DNA from: Bacteroidota bacterium
GTDB lineage: Bacteria > Bacteroidota > Bacteroidia > AKYH767-A > OLB10
Assembly: GCA_016717725.1 (NCBI GenBank)
Contig: JADKFA010000012.1
Location: 1 to 64,000, forward strand
Length of the DNA stretch: 64,000 nucleotides
Reading direction: 5' to 3'
The translations under genes and the position numbers were made by a program. This document shows, piece by piece, positions 46,297-55,855 of the stretch (position 1 is its first letter; each line of letters begins with the position of its first letter). Under the pieces are notes generated by a model. That model was not told the DNA's origin. It saw only the letters and a list, made by a program, of their open reading frames with translations, and did no database searches.

Positions 46297-47979
46297 ATGA
46301 ATCAGCAAGAATCTTCCAACAATCGCGAGGCTTCGCGATCAAATCTGATCCAATTTGACATCAATCAAGAAGAAGCATCTATCATTAAAGTGATTGGTGT
46401 AGGAGGTGGTGGTAGCAATGCCGTAAACCACATGTATCGTCTCGGAATTAAAGGGGTTGATTTCCTCGTTTGTAATACAGATGCTCAAGCATTGGCGATT
46501 AGTCCTGTTCCTTTTAAAATGCAATTAGGCCCAAACCTTACCAGAGGAAGAGGTGCTGGTGCAATTCCTGAAGTTGGAAAAAATGCAGCCATCGAAAATG
46601 TGGAAGAGTTAAAATCTCTTCTAGGAAATGGAACACGCATGGTATTTATCACTGCTGGAATGGGTGGTGGAACAGGTACTGGTGCAGCTCCTATCATAGC
46701 AGGAATTGCTCGTGAGATGGGCATCTTAACTATCGGAATTGCTACTATCCCATTTGGTTTCGAAGGACGCAAGCGTAAGCAACAAGCGGAATTGGGAATC
46801 GAAGAATTGAAAAAAAATGTAGATGCGTTGTTAATCATCTGTAATGACAAATTGCGAGAGATCCACGGTAACTTACAATTGCGTGATGCCTTTGGTCATG
46901 CCGATGATATTTTAACAACAGCTGCTAAGAGCATCGCTGAAATCATCACCAACACCATGCACCTTAATGTTGACTTTGCGGATATAGAGACCGTTATGAA
47001 AGACAGTGGTGTAGCCATTATGGGATCGGCAAATGCAGAGGGCGATAATCGTGCAGTACGTGCTGCCGAAGCGGCATTGGATTCTCCTTTGTTAAATGAT
47101 AATGTAATTGAAGGTGCAAATTATATTTTGTTAAGCATCACGAGCGGACACAATGAAGTGACGATGGATGAAGTAGGTGAGATCAACGATTATATTCAAG
47201 ATCAAGCTGGACAAACTGCTGAAATTATCTTAGGATTAGGACATGATGCAGCACTTGGAGATAAAGTTTCTGTAACGGTTATTGCAACTGGATTTAAAAC
47301 GGGTGAACAAAAATTAGCAGAGATAAAACGTCCAGAAGTAATCATTCATAAGTTAGATGAGCATGTAGCTGTTGCTCCAATTCCTGCGCCACCAACAACA
47401 TTTAATCGAGTTACTGAAGTAGTAAATAATGTGGAAGAAACTCCAGTAGAAAATAATGATCCTACAGAACCTTTCTTATTTATTCGTGAAGACATAGGCT
47501 TTGATCAACATAATGATTATTCGTATGCATTTACAGATCAAGCAGACATGAGTATGGATCCAGATACGGGAATGATTGAATTGGATTTTCCGACTATGGA
47601 AGAGCCTTATATCAAAACGGTGCAGCCATCTGCTCCTCCCGTGGTTGAAGCCAATGACCCTCCTGTAATTCGACATGAGTTAAACCAAGATTCATATAAG
47701 AATACTCCATCTGCTCCTGAGCAAAAAAATCAAGAAGATGAAATGTATCAGCGTTCTTGGGATCGTATCATGCGATTAAAAGAAGCAGGCTTAAGACATA
47801 ATTCTCCAAGTGGTTTAGCGGAAATGGAAAAGGAACCTGCATTCAAAAGAAGAAATGTAAAGTTGGAAAATACTCCAGCTTCTTCCGATAGTAATGTAAG
47901 TCGTTATACTTTATCGTTAGATGATAATAAACCTGAAATCAGACCTAACAATCCTTTCTTACACGATCGTGTAGATTAA
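46297..47979 (+). CDS. ftsZ: Cell-division GTPase FtsZ, long form
   Basis: A tubulin-like GTPase forming the Z ring. The core (residues of about 30-345) has IKVIGVGGGGSNAVNHMYRL, the signature loop FITAGMGGGTGTGAAPIIAG, LTIGIATIPFGFEGRKRKQQ and DAFGHADDILTTAAKSIAEI (synergy region). The 560-residue length is well above the 380 of E. coli because of a roughly 200-residue acidic, proline-containing tail, a feature of Bacteroidota FtsZ. The tail ends PEIRPNNPFLHDRVD, the probable conserved peptide that binds FtsA. No frameshift. Confidence 0.97.
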   Translation: MNQQESSNNREASRSNLIQFDINQEEASIIKVIGVGGGGSNAVNHMYRLGIKGVDFLVCNTDAQALAISPVPFKMQLGPNLTRGRGAGAIPEVGKNAAIENVEELKSLLGNGTRMVFITAGMGGGTGTGAAPIIAGIAREMGILTIGIATIPFGFEGRKRKQQAELGIEELKKNVDALLIICNDKLREIHGNLQLRDAFGHADDILTTAAKSIAEIITNTMHLNVDFADIETVMKDSGVAIMGSANAEGDNRAVRAAEAALDSPLLNDNVIEGANYILLSITSGHNEVTMDEVGEINDYIQDQAGQTAEIILGLGHDAALGDKVSVTVIATGFKTGEQKLAEIKRPEVIIHKLDEHVAVAPIPAPPTTFNRVTEVVNNVEETPVENNDPTEPFLFIREDIGFDQHNDYSYAFTDQADMSMDPDTGMIELDFPTMEEPYIKTVQPSAPPVVEANDPPVIRHELNQDSYKNTPSAPEQKNQEDEMYQRSWDRIMRLKEAGLRHNSPSGLAEMEKEPAFKRRNVKLENTPASSDSNVSRYTLSLDDNKPEIRPNNPFLHDRVD

Positions 47980-47988
47980 TATACAACC

Positions 47989-48441
47989 ATGAGTTTAGAA
48001 CAATCCATCATGGCGGATTTAAAAACCGCTATGTTAACTAAGAATGAAGCCGGACTCCGTGCCATTCGTGCTATTAAGTCGGCGATTTTGTTAGCAAAAA
48101 CAAGCGCTGGAGGAAAAGAGTTAAGTGAAGAAGATGAAGTGAAGATGTTGCAGAAATTAGTAAAGCAGCGTCAGGAATCCATCTCTATTTACGAAACGCA
48201 ACAACGCGAAGATCTTGCTGCGCCCGAGCGTGAAGAGGTGGCTATCATTTCAAAGTATTTACCCGAAATGATGAGTGAGGAAGATGTGCGCAAAGCAGTG
48301 AAAGCAGCGATTGAACAAACGGGTGCTAAGTCGCCGGCCGAAATGGGCAAGGTGATGGGTGTAGTTACAAAAGCACTTGCTGGCAAAGCCGATAATAAAA
48401 TGGTTTCGGCCTTAGTAAAAGAATTATTGAACCTTTCCTAG
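47989..48441 (+). CDS. GatB/YqeY-domain protein
   Basis: A 150-residue soluble protein of the YqeY family. It has the helical opening MSLEQSIMADLKTAMLTKNE, the core EDEVKMLQKLVKQRQESISI and EREEVAIISKYLPEMMSEED, and the C-terminal tRNA-interacting module AKSPAEMGKVMGVVTKALAG resembling the tail of GatB. Its role is unproven, perhaps tRNA amidotransferase related. It follows ftsZ by 9 bases and is the last gene before a strong terminator, so it is transcribed with the dcw operon; this position is usual in Bacteroidota. Confidence 0.9.
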   Translation: MSLEQSIMADLKTAMLTKNEAGLRAIRAIKSAILLAKTSAGGKELSEEDEVKMLQKLVKQRQESISIYETQQREDLAAPEREEVAIISKYLPEMMSEEDVRKAVKAAIEQTGAKSPAEMGKVMGVVTKALAGKADNKMVSALVKELLNLS

Positions 48442-48461
48442 TCCCATTTATTTATTCCCAA

Positions 48462-48490
48462 AACCCGAACCTGTAAGTTCGGGTTTTTTT
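48462..48490 (+). terminator. Rho-independent terminator of the dcw operon
   Basis: Stem AACCCGAAC (48462-48470), loop CTGTAA, stem GTTCGGGTT (48477-48485), then a T-run to 48490. It lies 21 bases after the yqeY-like gene. Confidence 0.93.
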
Positions 48491-48520
48491 ATGAAAATTA
48501 TTTGCCATCAATTTAATCCC

Positions 48521-48703
48521 ACAATTGTCATTAGAAATGACAATTGTTCCTCGACGCTTTGGTCGGGATCGGAACCCTAAGGGCGACGAATTCATTGATC
48601 AATCAATGAATTGTCGGGATTAACCCTGACATTGATTTTGAAGCAATTCTTACTTTCGTTTTAACAACATTATTTGAATTATTGCTTCAAAATCAATCGT
48701 CAG
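48521..48703. repeat. Cluster of three inverted repeats in the 0.5 kb after the dcw terminator
   Basis: The gene-free stretch 48442-48943 contains three hairpins. A: ACAATTGTCATT (48521-48532) with its complement at 48536-48547. B: AATTCATTGAT (48589-48599) with its complement at 48602-48612. C: ATTGATTTTGAAGCAAT (48631-48647) with its complement at 48681-48697, extended by CTGAC/GTCAG at 48626 and 48699 after a one-base bulge. No reading frame is supported. Nothing identifies them as a known element. Confidence 0.75.
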
Positions 48704-48943
48704 CTCGTAGAGCAAAAAAGTCTAATGACTTTTTTGGGTTAATAATTTTTGAAACCTTTATAAAATTCATTCGTAGAAGTTAGCTTGTCTAGTCAAAGGA
48801 TAACCCTTTTTTAACCGATATTTTGATGGATTTTTGTCTCCTTCTATTTAAAGGAGGTAGTATAGCTTAATCCGAAACTAATCTTACATGTTTTTCGTAA
48901 GAAATGGTGTAAAAATGTCCAACTGACATCAAAACCGATTAAA

Positions 48944-51900
48944 ATGTTTCGAAGTTTTAGAAATTTAAGAATTGCAGGCGTCGTCTTGATCTTTCTTTGT
49001 TGCTTCTCGCAAGCAGCCAAAGCGCAAGCTCCCACTGCTGCATTTGATGCGAGCGATACCATCGTTTGTATAACCAATACTGTATCTTTTGTTGATATGT
49101 CACTGCCTGGAAATGCCGCCATCACAGGATGGAACTGGACTTTCGGCGATGGGGGTACATCCTCCTTACAAAATCCGAATTATGCTTATGCTATTGGAGG
49201 AAATTTTACAGTGAAATTGGTTGTTACAAACGCAAACGGTCTACAAGATTCCATCACTCACATTATTTATGTGTTGGTGGCGCAAGCAATTAATAATACA
49301 GTACGTATTTGTTCTCCTCAGACTTCAACGACAATTATGGCAGTTGATCCAGGCATTGCAGGTGTGACTGGAACTTGGTTTACTTCTTCTTCAGGTGTGA
49401 TCGCTTCTCCTGCAAATGATACTACGCTTATTTCAAATTTGATTAGCGGAACCTATTTATTCTTTTGGGTTGTTTCTGATGGAACATGTAGCGAAGCCGA
49501 TCAAGTAACTGTAATAGTTGATCAACCCGTAATAGTAAATGCAGGTCCCGATCAAAATATTTGTACAACTCCCGGCACTGCTACGATGGCAGGTTCAAAT
49601 CCTGCTCCTGGAACAGGACTGTGGACAACAACCAGTGCAGCTTCAATTTCAAATCCAGTAAATAGAAATACTCCTATCACAGGTTTAACTTCTCCAGGCA
49701 CTTATGTATTTGTCTGGACAGTTACCAACGGAGCCTGTGTAATTCGAGATACCATGAATATTATTGTTTCGAATCCTGTAGCATCTGTTGCTGGTTCCGA
49801 TCAATTAGTTTGCGCATCACCAGGAACAGCAACGTTGGCAGGGTCAAGTCCTGCTCCTGGAACAGGCGTGTGGACTACTACTTCCGCTGCAACAATTGCA
49901 AATCCTACGAGTGCTACATCAACAGTAAGTGGATTAACTAACGCTGGTGTCAATACGTTTATTTGGACCGTTACAAACGGTGCATGCGTTAGTAGAGATA
50001 CCATGTTGATGACAGTAAGTACAGCTATCGTTGCCAATGCAGGGAATAACCAACAAATTTGTACAACTACCGCTTCAGGGTTGTTAAGTGGAAATAGTCC
50101 TTTGCCTGGAACAGGTTTGTGGACTGCATTAAATGGTGGTACAATTACAAATCCAACAAACAACGTAACCACAGTTACTGGTTTAATAACATCTGGTTTT
50201 TACAATTTTGTTTGGACCATTACGAATGGCCCTTGCGTTTCAAGTGATACCGTTGTGTTCATTGTACGAAATCCAGTTATTGCTAATGCTGGCCCCGATC
50301 AGCAATTTTGTAATGCAACCACGGCAACCTTAACAGGAAATAGTCCTGCTCCAGGTACCGGTGCATGGACAACCACGAGTGGTGCTACTATTGCTAGTCC
50401 TTCTTCAGCTACTACTACTGTAAGTGGATTGGCTGTTGGATTAAATACCTTTATCTATACAACATCTTATGGTGCTTGTGTAAGCAGAGACACTATTATA
50501 ATAAGAGTAGATGCATTGATTATTTCAAATGCAGGTCCCGATATTCAAATATGTGAGTCGCAAACATCAGTTACTATGGCAGGAAATAATCCTGCGCCAG
50601 GAACAGGGTTGTGGACAAAATTAAATGGAGGAACTATCACCACGCCTACAAGTCCAACAACAACAATCACTGCTCTTACTCCAGGTACACATTCATTTAT
50701 TTGGACGATCACCAATGGAACATGTATCAGCAGTGATACCATGCGCATTATTGTGAATGTTCAAATTCCAAGTAATGCAGGTTTAGATCAACAAGTTTGT
50801 CAAGGAGCTTTAATTAGTCTTTCAGGAAATAATCCTATTCCGGCAACGGGATTGTGGACAACGCCTTCATCAGCTATCATTGCGAATCCAACAAGTCCGA
50901 ATACTGCGGTAAGTGGATTAACTAACGCTGGTGCCTATGTGTTTGTTTGGACAGTAACTAATGGTGCTTGTATTCTTCGTGATACCGTTCGTATTACTGT
51001 TGACTCAGCCATTGTTTCAAATGCGGGTCCTGATCAAAATTTATGTGCGCTTACCACAGCTACTTTAGCAGGTAATTCACCTTCAACGGGAACTGCAAGT
51101 TGGTCATCATTAGGTTCAGCAGTGGTAACAAATGTAGCTTTAGCCAATAGTGGAGTCACAAACTTAGCAATTGGAAATAATTTATTTGTTTGGACCATAA
51201 CCAATGGAAATTGCATCAGCAGAGATACGGTCAATATTATTGTGAGTACATTAATTTCTGCCAATGCTGGTCCAGATCAACAAATTTGTGCAAGTTCGCC
51301 TACTGCAATTCTAAGTGGAAATTCTCCTGCCCCAGGTAGTGGAACGTGGACCACTACATCAACAGCGATTATTGCAAATCCTTCAAATCCATCTTCTGCT
51401 GTAAGCGGATTAAACACATCAGGAACTTACAGTTTTATTTGGACTATCACCAATGGTGCTTGTGTGAGTCGCGATACGATGAGTATAACGGTAAGCAGTA
51501 ACGTCCTTGCTAATGCGGGTCCAGATCAAAATCTTTGTAATGTAACAACCGCTACTTTGGCGGGTAATGCAGCAACTCCAGGAACAGGTCTTTGGACTTC
51601 TCCCACAGGAGGTAGTATAACAACCAATAGTAACCCAAATTCAGGAGTAACAGGACTCATCATCGGAACCAATACGTTTATATGGACAATCACTAACGGC
51701 GCTTGTGTGTCGAGTGACACCGTAACCATTATCGTGAGTACATTAATTCCTTCAAACGCAGGTCCTGATCAACAACTTTGTATTGGGAATGCAATAGTAC
51801 TTGCAGGAAACACTCCAGCAAGTGGAACCGGTACATGGTCTGCTTTGAATGGTGGAACAATTTCAAATGTAAATGCTCCCAATACTACAGTTACTGGTCT

Positions 51901-53230
51901 TGTTGTTTCTGGAGTTTATCCATTCGTTTGGACCATTACCAATGGAATATGTATTTCTCAAGATACGATCGTGATCACTTTAAATCAAACAGTAATTGCC
52001 AATGCAGGATCCAATCAAAATTTATGTAATGTAACAAGCACTACATTAAATGGAAATGCTTCTGCACCGGGAATAGGAACTTGGACAACTACATCTTCTG
52101 CCACTATTGTAAATCCATCTTTGTCAAACACAGTTGTGAATGGATTACAATCAGGAATCAATTCTTTTGTTTGGACTATCGTCAATGGAACTTGTACAAC
52201 AAGTGATACCGTTTTAATAACTATCGATTCATTAATTATTGCAAATGCTGGCATTGATCAAGCCGTTTGTGTAGGTGGTACTATAACCTTGTCGGGAAAT
52301 ACTCCTTCATCAGGAGTTGGACAATGGACAACCACAAGTTCTGGTCTCATTGCAAATCCAAATGCTGCAAATACTTCTGTTAGTGGATTAAATTCTTTTG
52401 GGAGTTATTCATTTGTCTGGACGATCACCAATGGAACATGTACGAGTTCAGATACAATACTTGTTCAGGTAGATTCTGCTGAAATTGCTGATGCAGGTCC
52501 TGATCAGAATAGTTGCGAAATATTTATTGGAAACTTAAATGCAACTGCTCCATTAACAAGCGTTGGTGTTTGGACAAGTTTGGGTGCTGCAACAGTTACT
52601 TCACCCTCAGCTGCAAATTCTGCAGTGAGTAATTTGGTATATGGAAGCAACATATTTGTTTGGACAATCACAAACGGTGGGTGTATTAGTAGTGATACTT
52701 CTATTATATATGTAGATTCAACAATCATTGCCAATGCGGGTGTCGATCAACAAGCTTGTGCTTCTTCCTCAATTGTTCTTTCTGCAAATAATGCTGGAAG
52801 TGGAGTAGGTACATGGACTTCTTTAGGTTCGGCAATTGTAGATAGCCCATCCAATCCCAATTCAACAGTTAGTAATTTGCAAGTTGGAATAAATACTTTT
52901 GTTTGGAGCATAACCAACGGCGCATGTAACAGTACAGACACTATTGATATTTCTATTTTTCCAAACCCAATTGCGGATGCTGGAGTTGATCAGTTTGTAC
53001 CCACAGGAACATTTGTGATTTTAGGAGGATTTCCTTCTGCCTCCGGAGGAACTGCACCTTATACTTATGAATGGAATCCTGGGTTAACATTGAACGATAG
53101 TTTAGCTGCGAATCCCTTTGTGATAGCAACTGTAACGACTACTTTTGTACTAACGGTAACGGATAGCCTCGGTTGTACAAGTACTGCTTCAATAACGATT
53201 TGGGTAAATGATCCCCCCTATTGTCATTGA
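48944..53230 (+). CDS. Giant T9SS repeat adhesin, fragment 1 (signal peptide, PKD, tandem repeats)
   Basis: First part of a gene read as continuing to 55729 (about 2260 residues) through two frameshifts. The signal peptide is IAGVVLIFLCCFSQAAKAQA. A PKD domain (GWNWTFGDGGTSSLQNPNYA) comes next. Then follow about 14 tandem units of about 82 residues, each opening NAGPDQxxC and closing FVWTITNGxCxSxDTxxIxV, and one distinct PKD-like unit (DAGVDQFVPTGTFVILGG). The two cysteines per unit could form disulfides after export. The frame ends at 53230 because the C-run 53213-53218 is one base too long; the next frame continues NDPPIVIDDTIS. It is probably a surface adhesin. Confidence 0.85.
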   Translation: MFRSFRNLRIAGVVLIFLCCFSQAAKAQAPTAAFDASDTIVCITNTVSFVDMSLPGNAAITGWNWTFGDGGTSSLQNPNYAYAIGGNFTVKLVVTNANGLQDSITHIIYVLVAQAINNTVRICSPQTSTTIMAVDPGIAGVTGTWFTSSSGVIASPANDTTLISNLISGTYLFFWVVSDGTCSEADQVTVIVDQPVIVNAGPDQNICTTPGTATMAGSNPAPGTGLWTTTSAASISNPVNRNTPITGLTSPGTYVFVWTVTNGACVIRDTMNIIVSNPVASVAGSDQLVCASPGTATLAGSSPAPGTGVWTTTSAATIANPTSATSTVSGLTNAGVNTFIWTVTNGACVSRDTMLMTVSTAIVANAGNNQQICTTTASGLLSGNSPLPGTGLWTALNGGTITNPTNNVTTVTGLITSGFYNFVWTITNGPCVSSDTVVFIVRNPVIANAGPDQQFCNATTATLTGNSPAPGTGAWTTTSGATIASPSSATTTVSGLAVGLNTFIYTTSYGACVSRDTIIIRVDALIISNAGPDIQICESQTSVTMAGNNPAPGTGLWTKLNGGTITTPTSPTTTITALTPGTHSFIWTITNGTCISSDTMRIIVNVQIPSNAGLDQQVCQGALISLSGNNPIPATGLWTTPSSAIIANPTSPNTAVSGLTNAGAYVFVWTVTNGACILRDTVRITVDSAIVSNAGPDQNLCALTTATLAGNSPSTGTASWSSLGSAVVTNVALANSGVTNLAIGNNLFVWTITNGNCISRDTVNIIVSTLISANAGPDQQICASSPTAILSGNSPAPGSGTWTTTSTAIIANPSNPSSAVSGLNTSGTYSFIWTITNGACVSRDTMSITVSSNVLANAGPDQNLCNVTTATLAGNAATPGTGLWTSPTGGSITTNSNPNSGVTGLIIGTNTFIWTITNGACVSSDTVTIIVSTLIPSNAGPDQQLCIGNAIVLAGNTPASGTGTWSALNGGTISNVNAPNTTVTGLVVSGVYPFVWTITNGICISQDTIVITLNQTVIANAGSNQNLCNVTSTTLNGNASAPGIGTWTTTSSATIVNPSLSNTVVNGLQSGINSFVWTIVNGTCTTSDTVLITIDSLIIANAGIDQAVCVGGTITLSGNTPSSGVGQWTTTSSGLIANPNAANTSVSGLNSFGSYSFVWTITNGTCTSSDTILVQVDSAEIADAGPDQNSCEIFIGNLNATAPLTSVGVWTSLGAATVTSPSAANSAVSNLVYGSNIFVWTITNGGCISSDTSIIYVDSTIIANAGVDQQACASSSIVLSANNAGSGVGTWTSLGSAIVDSPSNPNSTVSNLQVGINTFVWSITNGACNSTDTIDISIFPNPIADAGVDQFVPTGTFVILGGFPSASGGTAPYTYEWNPGLTLNDSLAANPFVIATVTTTFVLTVTDSLGCTSTASITIWVNDPPYCH
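49538..52975 (+). repeat. Coding tandem repeat array, about 14 units of about 246 bp
   Basis: Units begin with codons for N-A-G-x-D/N-Q at 49538 (first) through 52733 (last), giving an average period of 246 bases. Units are diverged at DNA level but share PAPGTGxWTTTS near the middle and WTITNGxC near the end. Divergence between units speaks against recent expansion. Confidence 0.85.
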
Positions 53231-55493
53231 CGATACTATTTCTACAGGTGAAGACACTGCTGTGGTGATTTATGTTTTGAATAACGATTCCGATCCAAAC
53301 AATAATTTAGATACGAATGCACTTGGAATATTACAGGGGCCATTTAGTGGAAGTGTTGTCATTGGTCCGGGAGGTCAAATTATTTATACACCAGGTCCTA
53401 ATTTTAATGGGATGGATTCCATCTTGTATATTATTTGTGACGATGGTATGCCAGTATATTGTGATTCTGCATGGATCATCATCACCATTAATCCGGTAAA
53501 TGATGCACCAGTTGCCGTAGATGATTACGCAACAACACCAGAGGATAGCTGTATCCAAATTGCCATCTTAAGTAATGATAGCGATGTAGAAAATATGATT
53601 GACTTAAGTACATTAGTCATTCTCTCAGGTCCATCAAACGGAACATTTAGTTTAGATCCTTTAACTGGAATTTTAACATATTGTCCTGATACGAATTTTA
53701 ATGGAATGGATACATTGATTTATGCTATTTGTGATTCTGGCTATCCAACACCCATTTTATGTGATACGGCTCTCGTAATAATTACGATAACTCCTGTAAA
53801 CGATTTGCCAATTGCACAAATTGATTCTGCAATTGTTTGTGGTGGAGATGTTGCTATCATCAATGTTCGCAATAATGATTTTGATGAAGAAGGTGATACG
53901 CTTTCGGTATCTGTTTATACTCAAGGCTCGCAAGGATTAGCTTTTGTTGGTGCAAATAATGAAATAATTTACTCTGCTAATTTCAACGCAGGAGGATGGG
54001 ATAGTTTGCAATATGTTGTTTGCGATCAACAAACACCTGCTGGTTGTGATACTACTTGGTTGTACATTTATATTCATCCATTGCCTCAAGTTACTTCTAC
54101 CGTGACTCCGGTTTTATGTGGAGGTGATAGTATAGGTGCTATTGATATTACAATTTCACCAATAGGAACATATTCATTTACCTGGTCGAATGGAAGTACG
54201 GATGAAGATGTGGATAGTTTAACGGTTGGGATTTATACACTCGTTATTCTCGACTCTAACGGTTGCGTATTAACGTATTTAGATACTGTACCAGGTCCAT
54301 TGTTACCTCTTTCAGGTACTATGATCTCTCAAGATGTATTGTGTTTTGGCGATGATAATGGTACAATCGACATTCAAATCTCAGGAGGCACCTCACCTTA
54401 TTCGTATTCATGGAGTAATGGTTCTTCAGATGAAGACTTAGATTCTCTCCCTGCTGGAATTTATACTGTAATGGTTATGGATTCAAATGCCTGCATGTAT
54501 ACATTAACCGATACTATTATTGCTCCTTCAGCTGCGCTTAATATTGCCCTTACTTCTACAGATATAATTTGTGCTGGCGACAGTACTGGGACTTTAATTG
54601 TTTTGGTAAATGGAGGAACACCTGGTTATTCCTATAGCTGGAGTAACGGTTCAACAACAGATTCTTTAAATGGAATTCAAGCGGGAATCTATACGGTATT
54701 GGTTACCGATTCCAATGGATGTTTCTTATCACTGAGCGATACAATTTTTGAATTAAACTCTCCCATTGTATTAAACTCAACTGTGGTGGATCCAAATTGT
54801 TTCTCTGGTGTGTATGGAAGTATTCAAACTTCAATTGCTGGTGGTGTAATGCCTTATTCATATTTGTGGAATACCGGTGATACCTTAACCTCTCTCGATA
54901 GTTTACCTGCTGGATTTTATCAATTGCTTATTACCGATTCTGTAGGATGTCAAGTGGTAGGTGGGTTTACTTTAGTGGATACTTCTTCTATTGCAATATC
55001 ACTTGTTGGAAATAGTATTTTTTGTGCAGGTGATAGCGCTACATTATCTGTACTTTCCTACAATGGTTTATCATATCAGTGGATTTTAAATGGAAGTGTA
55101 TTACCTGATGATACTACCACGCAATTAGTGGTTACTCAACCGGGTGATTATTCTATTTCAGCTACATCAGGTTGCGGAACTTTTACAGATGGACCGTTAA
55201 CGATGACTGTAAATCCATTGCCTGTTGTTGATGCAGGCATAGATGAAAATGTAGCTTGTAATGCTGTACTTTCTTTAAGTGCAACTGGTGGATTAACGTA
55301 TAGTTGGACTCCAGCAAATTTATGTACTACGCCGAATCAATCCAGTACGCTTGTAAACACATCTGCAACAAACATATTTACAGTTATAGCTACTGATGCG
55401 AATGGATGTACTGCTCAAGATGATATTCTTGTCACCGCAAATTGTAATACGATTGTCGTTCCAACTGGATTTTCTCCAAACAATGATGGATGA
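53208..55493 (+). CDS. Giant T9SS repeat adhesin, fragment 2 (cadherin-like and SprB repeats)
   Basis: Continues the adhesin in a new frame after the C-run at 53213-53218; the apparent start at 53208 is internal. Three cadherin-like/Big units come first (STGEDTAVVIYVLNNDSDPN; VDDYATTPEDSCIQIAILSN; INVRNNDFDEEGDTLSVSVY), each with the NDxD calcium-type motif and FNGMDSxxYxxCD. Five SprB-type repeats follow, for example GGTSPYSYSWSNGSSDEDLD then LPAGIYTVMVMDSNAC. An Ig-like domain (LSYQWILNGSVLPDDTTTQL) precedes the sorting domain, whose first half is VVPTGFSPNNDG. The frame breaks at 55490, where GATGGATGAATGAT lacks one base. Confidence 0.82.
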   Translation: MIPPIVIDDTISTGEDTAVVIYVLNNDSDPNNNLDTNALGILQGPFSGSVVIGPGGQIIYTPGPNFNGMDSILYIICDDGMPVYCDSAWIIITINPVNDAPVAVDDYATTPEDSCIQIAILSNDSDVENMIDLSTLVILSGPSNGTFSLDPLTGILTYCPDTNFNGMDTLIYAICDSGYPTPILCDTALVIITITPVNDLPIAQIDSAIVCGGDVAIINVRNNDFDEEGDTLSVSVYTQGSQGLAFVGANNEIIYSANFNAGGWDSLQYVVCDQQTPAGCDTTWLYIYIHPLPQVTSTVTPVLCGGDSIGAIDITISPIGTYSFTWSNGSTDEDVDSLTVGIYTLVILDSNGCVLTYLDTVPGPLLPLSGTMISQDVLCFGDDNGTIDIQISGGTSPYSYSWSNGSSDEDLDSLPAGIYTVMVMDSNACMYTLTDTIIAPSAALNIALTSTDIICAGDSTGTLIVLVNGGTPGYSYSWSNGSTTDSLNGIQAGIYTVLVTDSNGCFLSLSDTIFELNSPIVLNSTVVDPNCFSGVYGSIQTSIAGGVMPYSYLWNTGDTLTSLDSLPAGFYQLLITDSVGCQVVGGFTLVDTSSIAISLVGNSIFCAGDSATLSVLSYNGLSYQWILNGSVLPDDTTTQLVVTQPGDYSISATSGCGTFTDGPLTMTVNPLPVVDAGIDENVACNAVLSLSATGGLTYSWTPANLCTTPNQSSTLVNTSATNIFTVIATDANGCTAQDDILVTANCNTIVVPTGFSPNNDG

Positions 55494-55729
55494 ATGATTA
55501 TTATGTGATCAGCTATATTGATCAGTATCCGAATGCGAACTTGAAAATATTTAATCGATGGGGTACACTTGTTTATGAGAGGAATAATTATGATAATTCA
55601 TGGAGTGGATTGTCGAACGTTGATAAGATTGGAATCGGAGAAGTTTTACCTAATGGAACCTACTATTATATCCTCGATTTGGGCAATGACGAGAAGCCGT
55701 TTAATGGCTATGTGATTATCCGACGATAA
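55490..55729 (+). CDS. Giant T9SS repeat adhesin, fragment 3 (rest of type B sorting domain)
   Basis: The last 79 residues complete the T9SS type B domain begun in the previous fragment: FSPNNDG-MNDYYVISYIDQY, LKIFNRWGTLVYERNNYDNS, WSG, and LPNGTYYYILDLGNDEKPFN then GYVIIRR. Restoring one base at about 55489 joins them without loss. This domain marks the protein for export through the outer membrane. A terminator follows at 55750. Confidence 0.85.
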   Translation: MNDYYVISYIDQYPNANLKIFNRWGTLVYERNNYDNSWSGLSNVDKIGIGEVLPNGTYYYILDLGNDEKPFNGYVIIRR

Positions 55730-55749
55730 AAAAAATTGAATTGTAGACT

Positions 55750-55787
55750 GAGCCTCAGGAGTTTTATTCTCTTGAGGCTCTTTTTTT
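55750..55787 (+). terminator. Rho-independent terminator after the giant adhesin gene
   Basis: GAGCCTCAGGAG (55750-55761), loop TTTTATT, CTCTTGAGGCTC (55769-55780; one G-T pair), then seven T. Confidence 0.92.
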
Positions 55788-55827
55788 GATGGGTTCATTT
55801 GCACTTTTTACTCTTCTTGCAATTTGG

Positions 55828-55835
55828 TACTTTTG
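55828..55835 (+). promoter_or_regulatory. Candidate -7 promoter element of pheT (TACTTTTG)
   Basis: TACTTTTG matches TAnnTTTG exactly and lies 20 bases before the pheT ATG. A TTTG at 55798-55801 is 26 bases upstream, longer than the consensus spacing. Confidence 0.45.
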
Positions 55836-55855
55836 CATGAAATCTAGTTGGTACT

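Noticed and set aside
49538..52975. Long minus-strand frames inside the repeat adhesin (for example 49801-50172 and 52015-52254)
   Set aside because: They repeat at the period of the plus-strand repeats and encode only its mirrored composition; none has a plausible start or family.
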